Source: Sympetrum striolatum (taxonomy: Eukaryota; Arthropoda; Insecta; Odonata; Libellulidae). From it: a stretch of DNA of 64,000 nt. The translations under genes and the position numbers were made by a program. The notes below the pieces were generated by a model. The model did not search any database and had not been told where the DNA came from. It saw only the letters and a list, made by a program, of their open reading frames with translations. The stretch lies in the NCBI GenBank assembly GCA_947579665.1, contig OX388349.1, forward strand, positions 74,776,841-74,840,840, read 5' to 3'. Positions within the stretch are counted from its first letter, which is position 1, and every line of letters starts with the position of its first letter. Shown one piece after another: positions 10,521-21,816 of this stretch.

Positions 10521-11738
10521 TTCGGTCCATTGATGGAACATAGAATACCGTAATTACTTATTAAATATTTTTTAACTAATAAATTTAGTTCTAGTTAGCG
10601 AATTCCCCCTTTTTTCGATATCCTTCATTCGTTCAAGGTTTCCATGTTAGAAGATGTGCATTGCATTTGATTCACTTTTAATTTATATTATTTGGATTTT
10701 CGAAATAACGTATCGGTTTCAGTCTGAAATGGAACTTCAATTTTACATTCAGTAACGCATGGAGTACTTGTTAATTTTAAATTCATCATAAAAGTTTCAA
10801 ATACTTCAGAGAGTTTTCCGAAAATGTGGATTTTATCGATGTAAATATATTCTGAAAAATTGGGGTTGGAACAAATTTTGTAGAGACCAACATTCAATTT
10901 AGAGTATCGTAAACGACTATTAAAATTGTTTTAGAAACGTCAATTGAAATGAATATCATACAATTAACGGAAAAATTCGAGCAAAATGCGTGATTCAAAT
11001 TTTTTTGCATCTTTTCCATCCGTGTTAAGATTATTGAATGTCTCTCCATTGAAGCTTATAAAATACCTTTTATTTGCATAATGGTTTGCCTTTCTATTGC
11101 ATTTATGGCGACACTTTTCTATATGCTATTCATGAACATTTAGTCATTTCAAAGGCTTCATTTAAATTTTTTATACAATTTACTTAGTTAGCCACGTCAT
11201 ACAAAATTGAGAGCGCATCGAATGATGAGAGATGGAATTATGACTTTTTGTTCTCGTCGTTCAGTTTTACATTCCTTTTGGTGCTTCTGGAACATTGCTC
11301 TAACTGTTGAAAATACATTTTAAGATTTCATGATTTGAAAGAATTGCTTAACCCTGCAAAACTACTATTTTTATAATTCAGCGATTTCACGTTTTTTTTA
11401 AAGTAAATTTAGGTCATTTTAATAAATTTACTTCGTTTTTACGAGATAGCGTACGAAGAGTAGTAATTTACCATTTTCTGTCATGATAAAGAAAACGCTG
11501 GTACAAACTTAAGATCTGTTATCACTGCTTAGTAATCATCCCGGCATTGGCAATAGTTTGTTAAATGTTCCTTTTAAAACCGTTGTCATGATAGAAATGA
11601 TAGTAAGCAAAAATTACAGGTAAAATGGAAAAAATCGCTGGGTCATTAGCGTTTGGGTTGGTTATTAATTTGATGTTGATTATAAATCGCTAGTTCAGGT
11701 TTTTTAAGGTGTAATTCTCGTTATTTCTATAAGAGTAC
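10521..11738. other. No gene seen (probable intron of locus C)
   Basis: AT-rich sequence; no splice-bounded open segment that I can defend. Confidence 0.4.
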
Positions 11739-11817
11739 TAATAAAGTGAGTCAAGATATACCTTATGCTGTCAAAATTTCTTTGACAGCATAAGGTATAT
11801 CTTGACTCACTTTATTA
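11739..11817. repeat. Perfect 37-bp inverted repeat with 5-base loop
   Basis: The arms 11739-11775 and 11781-11817 are exact reverse complements (arm begins taataaagtgagtcaagat); the loop is atttc. The octamer agagtact lies just outside on both sides (11732 and 11848). There is no terminal motif or target duplication of a known MITE. Confidence 0.97.
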
Positions 11818-13528
11818 ACATTGCTGTCAGTGGTGTTTTTTAATAATAAGAGTACTAGTTTCGATGATATAATTGGGATTCCATGTAAACGCTCCTAGTA
11901 TATTCCCATTTCGTTGCATAATATTATTAAATAAAGTTAAAGAGAGGAAAAACGATCTGCGACAATGAAGAAGTCTACCTTATGTGTAATTCCCATCTAA
12001 GTTAAAGATTCCTGATTCGTTAGTTAGATAATGATTGCATAGAAGGCAAAGATTACTGCAATTGACGACCAATAATTCTTTAACCATTGAGTATTTAGAT
12101 GTATAAAATGAATTATAATGTGAACAATGTCTGCCTGGTGAAAGCGGATGGCTTTAGATTTATGTGTTTTCCCTTTCATGCCTTCCGTTTCAGCTCCAAT
12201 CTCATCTTTTCATTTTTCCTATTTACTTAGATTTGCGTACTTTCATTTTCTACTCTTTTGTCAGCAGAGTTTGAGCACGTACAGTTCAAGAGTCACCTCA
12301 AGGTCGATTCTTCCTCAAATTTCAATTTCTTCCATTCTAAGGATTCTTTTAACGGTGGAGGCCACTGGTTCGTCCGTTTTCACTTTAGGGTCTTTGCACA
12401 ACTTCAAGGTCTTGTTTTCGTAAACAATCTCCGGAATTGTAAGGATCTTTACCTTAGTTTGTTTTCGTTACTCTTTCACGATTCTGCAGTGAATTTAGGC
12501 CGTGTTTTTAGTCTTCAAAAATACTATTCGTAGCAAACTGAACAGATTTTTTTAAACAAATTGGAAATAGATGAATGCAGAAAAACGTACGAGGCAGGAT
12601 ATTTCTCCTTGTTTCCTATTAGCGTACCTTCGGACTGTTAGCTTCAGATGGATCAACTTTACGCAGCTTATGTCTTCTTGGTATTTTAAGCTTGCGGCCA
12701 TAACTAATTTCTTACGTAAACATATGCATGAACAGAAACGATAAAGTAGATTTAAGTCGTAAAATGCCTTTAATTCTGTTTCAATGACTACAACGTTGGA
12801 CAGTCGCGATAAGGAGATCCATCCATCCATCCTTCATTAATGTTCCCAATCTACAAGTTTTTGTAAAATTATTCATCGGATTTCATCTGTAGTAACAATT
12901 GTTCATTTTTGATTAGTTTATTTATTTGGAAGCAGACTTTACTTGGTAAATACTAAAGTCCAAATGAATGTTTTCCAACAATAAAATTCAGTTTAAAGGT
13001 TTGTCATCACTTGATTTATACTCTCAGTATTCTTGATTTTATTGCAAAGGTTCCCTCTCTAAGATTCTTGTGTCGCCTTGTCGCCTTATTAGAGAGTAGT
13101 TAGATATGCAGTTGTTCGCATTATAAATGTTTATATTGTAGAGTACTTAACGGACAAAATGTAACAAGGGCTTTTAAATTTTTTTCATGAAATATTAGGA
13201 AAAGAAATTGATTCTAAAAATTCATACATTAAGAAAATCTGGGATGGTTTTTTAACATGTAACATTATGGAAAGCATTCAGTAAAGATTCGTATTTATAA
13301 AACTGAATTTAGTAGTGGAAATATAATAGCGAAATATCGTGATTCTCTAATTTTAGACGCACCCAGTATTTCCTCTTTGAGCTTATAAATAATATTGCGT
13401 TATAACATACCGTTGTGCTGTGCGGGGACTCCGCTTATGCGATAAAGGATTTAAGTACTGGATTATACGGGAATGTTTGTAATTGGTTACTATTTTGGTA
13501 ATTAATATGCATATTATTTTTCTTGAAG
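11818..13528. other. No gene seen (probable intron of locus C)
   Basis: No supportable exon, although a short frame at 12148-12533 is open by chance in two frames. Ends at the acceptor of the terminal exon. Confidence 0.4.
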
Positions 13529-13620
13529 GTCGGCGTTGGGTGGCTTCGTCTGGCGACTACGTAGGGGATGACGTCGGGATGAATTTTAGCCGGAAAAGAA
13601 TTGAACAAACGCTTCCTTAG
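13529..13620 (+). CDS. Putative terminal exon of locus C (paralogue of 52798-52896)
   Basis: After an acceptor (atttttcttgaag) the frame reads RRWVASSGDYVG, then DDVGMNFSRKRIEQTLP and a stop. The minus-strand segment at 52896-52798 aligns as RRWRTSSGDFVQ in the same frame; most codon differences in this block are at third positions or conservative (TCT/TCG, TCA/TCT, GGA/GGC, TTC/TAC, GTT/GTA), as expected for coding sequence under selection. After that block the two diverge. The exon start here has one base fewer than its paralogue, so the locus C frame may be off by one or use another acceptor. Function unknown. Confidence 0.5.
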
Positions 13621-14819
13621 GAAATAAACTCCGTGACATGTAATGAAGTGATGTTAATCCGAAAAGTGCACATCCCAAAAATGGAACTTCATTCTTAACT
13701 ATTTATTGAATCATCTATTGAACAATTCAGTGAATATTTATCTTTTTGTTCAATTTTAATCTTTTTAACTTTTAATATTCCCCCTGACTTGTGGTGATGC
13801 ACGTTTAGCAACTTTTTATTGCATTTTGTAGTTTTAATGTATCTATTTATAGCATTTTGTCGTTTTAATGTGTTACTTCCATCTTTAAAGATAATGTTTA
13901 TTGATTTACCTTTGCATATTTTTATATAGTATATATATTTTTCAGTATCACCTGTCATCTATCTGATTATTAACAATTTCAAAATATGTGTTTTATCTAT
14001 TTATATAACGGTTATGTAATGTAATTATTTATGTATGTAATTATTTAAGTATTTATCTTGTACTTATAAAATATATGTAAAACAAAAAGGGATCTTTGGG
14101 GCAAGGCATAGGGTGCCAGTAGGCCTCAACTGCCTCTAGCATAAATAAATAAAGGCCAAGTTGTGGGACTTTGTAGGGGAGGTCGTTTGGGGTGATGACG
14201 CCTAGAGCGTCTACGGTGATAGCGTAGAGTGGCATATGGGGAGACTGGTTCGAGGAGACCTCTGGGGAGGTCCCGGAGAGTTCGACCGAGAGGGTTTCAG
14301 GTATTGCGTATTTATATTGTACTTGTAAAATTTCTGTAAACAAAAGAGGGATCTCAGGTGCAAAGAGGAGAGGGCCAGTAGGCCTAACCTGCCCCCGGCA
14401 AAGATAATAAAAAGTAAAGTCTTTGGATATTTTAAGGAAATGGGGCCAGTAGGCACCCGGCCAAGATAAATAAAAGTAAAGAAGTTTGATTTTTAAGGAA
14501 TAGGGGGCCAGCAGGCCTCACCTGCCCCCGGCAAAGATAAATAAAAGTAAAGTCGTAGGATTACGTGGGGGAAGTCGTTTGGGAAGATGACGTAGAGGGG
14601 AGGGCGTCCAGGGAGATGGTCTCGGTATGGAGGGCGCCTGGGTGGAAGGGATCGAGGGGACCATGTGTTTTTTTGGGGGTCGGCCGGGGAAGAGGAAAGC
14701 GTCGGGGTAGAGGGCGTCCAGGAAGACGGCCATGGCAGACGTAGTCGGGAGATGAAGACTACGATGGAGGCTGCTGCGGAGGTCGACGTCCGGTACGACG
14801 ACGAGTGCGAGGGACGGAG
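13621..14819 (+). repeat. Composite 3' region shared with 51851-52797
   Basis: The 3' flank matches the minus strand of 52797-51851: gaacaattcagtg, AT-rich gtaattatttatgtatgtaa segments, then ggccagtaggcctcacctgc with aaagataaataaaagtaaag, then a ggaagtcgtttgg segment. Within it the ccagtaggcct...taaaagtaaag module occurs about four times (near 14116, 14374, 14447 and 14507), and gtacttxtaaaatxtxtgtaaa twice. This is a partly tandem-duplicated 3' region leading into the minisatellite. Confidence 0.75.
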
Positions 14820-15776
14820 GGGACGGCGGTGAGGGACGGTGGCGAGGGAGGGCGGCGTGGGACGGCGGCGAGGGACGGCGGCGTGGGACAGCGGCGAAGG
14901 ACGGCGGCGAGGTAGGGCGGCGAGGGAGGGCGGCGTGGGACGGCGGCGTCGGACGGCGGCGAGGGAGGGCGGCGTGGGACGGCGGCGAGGGACGATGGTG
15001 AGGGAGGGCAGAGAGGGACGACGGCGAGAGAGGGCAGCGTGGGACGCAGGCTAAGGACGGCCGCGTGGGACGGCGGCGAGGGACGGCGGCGAGGGACGGC
15101 GTTGTGGGATGGCGGCTAGGGACGGCCACGTGGGACGGCGGCGAGGGACGACGGCGTCGGACGGCGGCGAGGGAGGGCGGCGAGGGACGACGGCGAGGGA
15201 GGGCGGCGAGGGACGGCGGCGTGGGTGGGCGGCAAGGGAGGGCGGCGTGGGACGGCGGCGTGGGACGGCGGCGAGGGACGGCGGCGTGGGAGGGCGGCGA
15301 GGGAGGGCGGCGAGGGAGGGCGGCGAGGGAGGGCGGCGTGGGACGGTGGCGTGGGACGGCGGCGAGGGACGGCGGCGTGGGACGGCGGCGTGGGACGGCG
15401 GCGTGGGAGGGCGGCGTGGGACGGCGGCGAGGGACGGCGGCGAGGGACAGCGGCGAGGGACGGCGGCGTGGGACGCAGGCGAGGGATGGCGGCGTGGGAC
15501 GGCGGCGAGGTACGGCGGCGTGGGACGGCGGCGTGGGACGGCGGCGTGGGAGGGCGGCGTGGGACGGCGGCGAGGGACGGCGGCGAGGGACGGCGGCGTT
15601 GGACAGCGGCGAGGGACGGCGGCGAGGGAGGGCAGCGTGGGACGCAGGCGAGGGATGGCGGCGTGGGAGGGCGGCGGCGTGGGACGGCGGCGAGGGACGG
15701 CAGCGAGGGACGGATGCGAGGGAGGGCGGCGAGGGACGACGGAGAGGGAGGGCGGAGAGGGATGGCGAGGAACGCC
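14820..15776 (+). repeat. GC-rich 13-bp minisatellite (G-rich on plus strand)
   Basis: About 73 tandem copies of a 13-mer close to GAGGGACGGCGGC, alternating gag/gtg. The purine-rich G strand is the sense strand of locus C. Because 13 is not a multiple of three, all frames stay open and give long artefactual Arg/Gly/Ala frames with a 13-residue period. It stands out against the surrounding AT-rich DNA. Confidence 0.97.
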
Positions 15777-17489
15777 GCCTTAGGCTAGGCCAACTGTACA
15801 GTGGAATACGTCTGCTAAGTGCTCCTCGACTCCTACACCGGTGCTGTGTAATGAGTTTCCCCCGTAGGAAAAATAGTTTTTCTTAAATTATTTGTAAACA
15901 TAAAGGGTTCCGATACGAGTTGAAAATAAAGTCACTATTTTCCCAAACTTTCCCGCTGGATGATTTTTCCTGTGTAAATTGGACGAAAAATAGCAAGCGT
16001 CTAATTTATACAAGGCCTATCGCAAAAAAATCTCCAATTTTCCATTCTTTCCTGATGATAATTTCCCTTAAATTTTCTCCTACTATAGTAATAGGACATA
16101 CGGAAATAGAATTGTTTCTCGAATCAGCGAATTAATGGCACCCATTCCAAAAATATTGAACAGAATCCTGCATTTCTTCGAAACAACTCTTTTTTATGTC
16201 TGGCATTACTGATACTCAAACGCAATTTATTAACGAAAAATGTATGCTAAAATTGTAAGAACTGTGATTTGAAGCAATTTTTTTGTGGTAGGTATCCGAA
16301 AATCTCTATGAATGCTCGAAAGGAAAACAGAATTCAAGGCCATACATGCATTCCATTTAATACCATAGAAAAAATATATTTGATATTATAGTCAATATTT
16401 TTTGGCCAACAATTTTTTGAGAATCAGCAAGTGCTATATCACAGCTATAAAGGATTTATCATTCAAATAAATTCTCCATTTCATTAAACAGAGAATTTCT
16501 CTTTTATTGATGATGAGACTCAATGGATCTTCTTATAGTTGAGGGATATGATTCATCTTCTAAGAATATTATTAAAGAAATCAATCTTTACTGATGCATT
16601 AAAACTGTCATACCTTAAGATCTTCGGTAAAATGAAAAAGTTACACCAGAAGGTTAGTATGTAGATCATTGTTTGCTATGAAAATATAAGATGTATTGGG
16701 TGCTTGCAATGCCAGTTTAGTTTCTTGAAAACTTGGGTAGGAAAGTTAAAATATTTTGTTAGGTCTATTAAGGAAAATTTATCAGAAAGGGAAGTGGAAT
16801 TTTACCTAGATAATTCTGATTCCATTGAAGAAAAAGAGATGTTTTATGAAACTTATGCATTATCTAGTAATCAGTTAAATATCATATGTGGCAAAAATTA
16901 TTCTGAGGGTAATGGATGAAATGAAAGGGAAAAAGTAATTCACTAATTCAAGAAGATTATTAGGATTTGTTGGGAATGAAAGGAAGAAAGGATGAAATTG
17001 GAGTAAAAAGGCACAAATGAAACCATGATACATGAGCACATTTTTATTATTTTTGAAAAGACTTCTATAAGAGTGAATTAAAAAACTTTGGGCTAGATTT
17101 AAAAAAATAGGCAACTGTTGCAAACTCTAAATTTAAATAGTGCAAGTTAAGTAAGGTGATGGGGAATTGGCCGAGTAAGAAAGAGATAAGTTAAGGCTTT
17201 CATTTATACATATTTCATATTACCCCCAGAGTAGGGGTAAAGGAAGTAATATATATATAGATAGAAAGCAGTAGTATGTTATTCTGAAAATATTTTAGTA
17301 ATTCTGGTAAACATACTTGCTAAATAATAAAACAATAGAGTTTGAGATGAAAAGAATGGGTCAGACATTAGGAAAGGGGCAATTATTCAAGATATTAACA
17401 AAATATACAAGAAAATGGAAAACGGAGGAAAAACATAGGTAAAAAATAGTAAATGATGTAAAGGAGGTGAAGTTATCAATGTAATTTTA
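15777..17489. other. No gene seen
   Basis: AT-rich; several short chance frames, no exon or repeat that I can defend. Confidence 0.55.
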
Positions 17490-17572
17490 CACATAGCCCC
17501 TAGTGGGAATTAATCCCAGGACTGTTTCCATTAGAAGGTGAATGTGATACCCACATATCAATCTCAAAAGAG
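17490..17572 (-). mobile_element. tRNA-derived SINE fragment
   Basis: On the minus strand a tRNA-like 3' half is visible: TCACCTTCTAATGGAAACAG then TCCTGGGATTAATTCCCAC and GGGGC. The B-box position holds GGGATTAATTCC, a CpG-decayed form of GGGTTCGATTCC. The A box is weak. Confidence 0.45.
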
Positions 17573-19690
17573 AATCTGTAAATAATGAGTAAAAATGATA
17601 CATTTCAAGGGGCAATTTATCTGCATATTTTTTTCTGAGTCAAATTAATAATGCATAGTTAAATTCTGCAAATAATATGAAATCTATACTTTTACTCCAT
17701 TAATTGATTTACAAACACTTGGCACTAATTTACATAGTTCAAAATTAGTGACCAGAGTAATGAAAAGATTTTAAGTTTAATAAATATTGTTAAACCATAC
17801 CACAAGATCTTCTAGATCTCATAAAAGATTTCATGAGATCCATATTTATGACATATTTTTACTTTCTCCCTATACATAGTATAAAGAAAGCATTGTATTC
17901 GCAAAAAAATTTGACCTCCAGATTTCAACAGAAATAGATGTTTTGGGGCCCATAGAGTTTGTTTCCACTATTTTCCTGAACATGTCTGTCTGTGGTAAAA
18001 AAGTTTGAGGGCGCTCTATCTTAAAAAGTAATTTTCCGATCATTTCCAAAATTCATATTTAGTATTTCCCTAACAATGCCAAAAGTTGATTAGTTTTGGT
18101 GAATATCGTTTCGCCTGAAGTTGTGGTTTATCCGGAACAACATTTTGTTTCTTGAATATCTCTGTCAGAATGCAATGTAAGTATATACAATTACATACAA
18201 AAGTTATAGATAATGTACATTGCTACAACTTTTGTAAAAAACATTTTTTTTAACACCGATTGTTTAGGAGTTATTCTCGAATAATGGTTAACCAGAAGTT
18301 GTTCTTTATCCAGAAATGGAAGTTTTTCATTCATATCTCTTTCAGAATATGATGTATTTATATACAATTTGTACAAAAGTTATAGATAATATATTTTACT
18401 CCAACTTTTTATGAAACATTTTTCTGTAACACTCATTGTTTTGGAGTTATTTATATATTACTGGCTTTGGCTTCTGTTTTCAATATACAAGGAGAAAGTC
18501 ATGTGTTGGCCACATCAGATGTTTGATGATTAAATAGGTATTGAATGTCATAACTAAAATCATTTCTATTTGATAAGAAGATAGTTATAGAATCGTTTGA
18601 TGATAAGGCAGAATTATATTTTGGAATGCCTGATGTTTTAGTAATTTTTTATTACTAAAAGCATTGCTAATGTATCAAATCCACATATGTTTTTGTCTTT
18701 TATATTCTTTAAATATTGCTATTGATGTAGAAATCAAGATACTTTCATTATGGATATTTCTTTAGAAAATTCACTACATATTACAGGAAGATATGGTAAA
18801 AATTTACATGCAATATGTGATGAAGAAGGGGTTCATGCATATATTATAGTGATTTCTCTTGCCAACACTTAGAATGACAAGAAACACCATTCTGATCATG
18901 AGGCCAGATATGGAACATAAATTAAGCCTATTGACCATTCAAGGAAGGTATTTTGTATTTGGTATATTGTAGATCACATCTATAGTCAGTCAAAGTAACA
19001 CCAAATGTCATTAAAGTACAACACACAGCCATAGAACATTGTTATGGTTCTTGATGGCATACAATATCAGAAACTTTATTTAAAGCAAGTCGAAATACCA
19101 TTTGATTGATTTATTTGATTTTATGGAATAATAGCAAGGAATGCTTTATGAAATTTCTAAATATAACTAATTGAAGAGTCCACCATCACTTCAGGTTTAG
19201 AGAGTTTAAATCAAACATTAATGGCACATTTCCTCATTAGAAAGAAAACACTGAGCTGGTACATGTTTTGGAGCATTTTCCTAATCATCTCAGAGCTAAT
19301 AAATGTTTCATAGAACACATACACACACAGGCATTAACATTTAAAAGCTTCAAGAAAATTAAATACTGTAAAGAATGATAACTAAGCTAAATTTCCACAG
19401 TTGACATAAAATATATACATTTCTTAATATCTATTCTTACTTTTTGCTTTATCAAATTAGATAAAGCCATAAGTAGCCATATCAGCTTCTCCTGTTTCTA
19501 CAAAGTGAATGATAATATCACAGCATTTGCCAGATGCAGTCTTGCATTATCATCACTTTTTACTAACAGGTCATTACTGCCTGGTACCAACTTTCAGATA
19601 TTTTTAGCAAAATCTTTTATCTTTTTTCATGCTTTTCTTCAAAGTTAGTAGTAAAGTTGGCATTTTGGGGTAAAATGAAATAATTAAAAC
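17573..19690. other. Intergenic; two diverged ~170-bp tandem units at 18120-18460
   Basis: The units share gaatatctctxtcagaat, acaaaagttatagataat, aacttttxtxaaaaacattttt and gttttxggagttatt. A minus frame near 19545-19510 contains DNARLHLA, reminiscent of the mariner DNARPH motif, but nothing else supports a transposase. No gene. Confidence 0.5.
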
Positions 19691-19811
19691 TGTACTATTA
19701 TTTCACTTTATTTACCGTAACTCAATAATCACACTATGGTAACAAGTACACAACTCAAAGACAATGATCCTTAGAAAGTCACGCCTTCTGTCAGACATCA
19801 CTAACAACACA
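19691..19811 (-). repeat. 3' LTR (121 bp)
   Basis: Begins tgtactattatttcac on the plus strand and ends aacaacaca. Matches 21389-21509 with about four differences. Confidence 0.85.
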
Positions 19812-19946
19812 TCTTCCTACTTAAGTTAGTTGTGGCGACAGTTCAACATTGTTATATCAAACGTTCTGGTTTCTTTCGAGTTCAACCACTTTGCCTAACT
19901 CGCCTCAATTCAGGTCTTGTTCTGGTTTGCTGTCTTGACCATCTAG

Positions 19947-21388
19947 TCACGTCTCATCAATTGGTTCTGGCTCAGGTCCTGCTTCTTTTTCCTCATCTTC
20001 GAATGGATATAAAGCCTCAGACTCATTTACATCAGGGAATGGAATAAGGTGAAAACGGTTTCGTCTTACTGTTCGCTTCTCAGTGTCTACAATGTAGGAT
20101 CGATTTTCCCTTTTATGATTCCAGTTCGGCGCAAGTCTGTGATCCAAACTTTATCACCTACAGTCAATTCTCTGAGCTCTCGAACTCCATGACGACGATC
20201 ATACCATGTCTTCTGTTTTTTACGTCTTTTCTCCTCATTCTGAGCTAAGTCCTTAGGATCTGGAGTTTTTGGGTCCAACAAGGAAGACTTTATTGGCAAT
20301 GATGTGCGTAGTCTTCTCCCCATCAACAGTTCAGCTGGTGAGAAACCATTCTCAAGTGATGTCGCCCTATAGCTTTGAAGTGCTACATAAGGATCTTCAC
20401 TCTTTTTGATGCAGCGTTTTACCAGCTTTACTCCAGCTTCAACAAAACCATTGCTTTGTGGGAACTTTGGACTTGATATTGCTCTAGCAAATCCCCATTC
20501 TTTAGCAAATTGGCTGAAAGTAGACGTCAACAAGGGTGCGAAATATATACCCCAGTCACAATACACAAGCTCTGGTGTTCCATGTCTAGCATACATTGAT
20601 TTAAGATGAAGAATCACTTCGACTTCTTTGAGTGAACTCAACTTTGCAATTTCTGGATACCTTGAGTAATAGTCCATTACCAACAGATACCATGTATGGT
20701 CCAAGTAGAGCAAATCCATTCCGACCTTTTGCCACAGACGCTCTGGAAACTCTGATGGTATGAGTGGTTCATGCAAGTTTGTAGACTCCATGACACAATT
20801 AGAACATTTCTTGATGTATTCTTCTATTTCTTTGGAGATTCCTGGCCACCAAACTGATTGGCATGCTCTCGCACAACATTTGACGATTCCCAAATGACCA
20901 TCATGAAGCTTACTAAGGATTTCTTGACGCATTGATCTTGGGATGACAATACGAGAACCTTTCATAACTAGACCTTCTTGTTCTGTGATATCTGAGCGTG
21001 ATTCCCAATATGGCTTGAGGTCCATTCTTAATTCCTGTTTTTCAGGCCATCCTCTTCTGCTGTATTCTCGAAGAAGCTTGCAGATGTGATCATTTATTTG
21101 TGCTACCATGATTTCACCTAATCTTGCATCAGTGGCTGGAAGAATACTTGTTATCATATGCACGTATGCATTGATATTCTCATCTAGATCAGAGTCTGGT
21201 TCTGATCTTGGCAATGGTCTTCTAGAAAGCATATCTGCTGCTCCTAGTTCCTTACCAGGAATGTGCCCAATTTCATATGAATATCCTGATAAGCGTAACC
21301 TCATTCTTTGTAGTTTTGGTGTGATTTCATCTATTTGATTTCCCCTGTACTGATTTATCAAATAAATTACAATATCCGCTGCCACCAT
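19947..21388 (-). pseudogene. Gypsy pol fragment: RNase H end, integrase, frameshifted C-terminus
   Basis: Residues 1-60 of the minus frame match the end of RNase H (ITPKLQRMRLRLSGY, GKELGAADMLSRRP). The integrase HHCC zinc-binding residues are H162, H165, C195 and C198. The catalytic triad is D225 (GMDLL), D278 (YCDWG, where DNG is usual) and E317 (NGFVEAG). A GPY/F-like C-terminal basic region follows. Near 20120 a one-base shift moves the reading to another frame, which carries the conserved RSYIVDTEKRTVRRNRFHLI segment and ends in an acidic tail at 19947. The N-terminal join to RNase H is the deletion point; the apparent ATG is inside the primer-binding site. Confidence 0.9.
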
Positions 21389-21509
21389 GTACTATTATTT
21401 CACTTTATTTACCGTAACTCAATAATCACACTATGGTAACAAGTAAACAACTCAAAGACAATGATCCTTAGAAGGTCACGCCTTCTGGCAGACATCACTA
21501 ACAACCCAA
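21389..21509 (-). repeat. 5' LTR (121 bp)
   Basis: Direct repeat of 19691-19811; on the minus strand it ends TAGTACA immediately before the TGGTGGCAGC primer-binding-like site. Confidence 0.85.
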
Positions 21510-21735
21510 TATATTATAAAATATTGCAAGCAGCATTCTGAGCAAAACACACAAGTAGTTTAGGGTTAATGGACTCCTAATGCACTTAGAGAAAAAGAAC
21601 TGCCTTTAAACGGTAGCCTTAGTGTACGGCTTACTGATAAAGACCATTTCATGCTTCTTGGCATAAATATTGACTGCTAACTCCAATAGGACAGGCTCAG
21701 AATTCCTCAGTGGCATATTTTCTAAATGCCATGTA

Positions 21736-21812
21736 CAGTCATGGCCAAAATTATTGCAGCACCGGCCGTAAGGATCGCTAGGGAGGTGCTGCGTTAATTT
21801 TGGCCAGGAGTG
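21736..21812. mobile_element. 77-bp mariner/Tc1-type MITE, copy 1
   Basis: Near-palindrome with terminal CAGTCATGGCCAAAATTA and its inverse, flanked by TA on both sides (21734-35, 21813-14). A second copy is at 35240-35316 in inverted orientation. The TA duplication and CAGT start are typical of Tc1/mariner derivatives. Confidence 0.85.
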
Positions 21813-21816
21813 TACA

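Larger units (their letters stand above)
19691..21509 (-). mobile_element. Internally deleted Ty3/gypsy LTR retrotransposon
   Basis: Near-identical 121-bp direct repeats (19691-19811 and 21389-21509, TG...CA) flank 1577 bp of internal DNA. On the minus strand, TGGTGGCAGCGGAT follows directly on the right (5') repeat as a candidate primer-binding site, and AGTAGGAAGA lies directly before the left (3') repeat as a candidate polypurine tract. Only the end of RNase H, integrase and a short tail remain; gag, protease and reverse transcriptase are gone. No clear target duplication is seen outside. A similar-age pair of repeats suggests moderately recent activity. Confidence 0.85.

Noticed and set aside
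14518..15886. Several long overlapping open frames rich in Arg, Gly, Ala or Pro
   Set aside because: All are translations of the 13-bp minisatellite; a period not divisible by three keeps every frame open on both strands.
19500..19560. Mariner-like DNARLHLA motif on the minus strand
   Set aside because: A single eight-residue resemblance with stops nearby and no terminal repeats or other transposase motifs.
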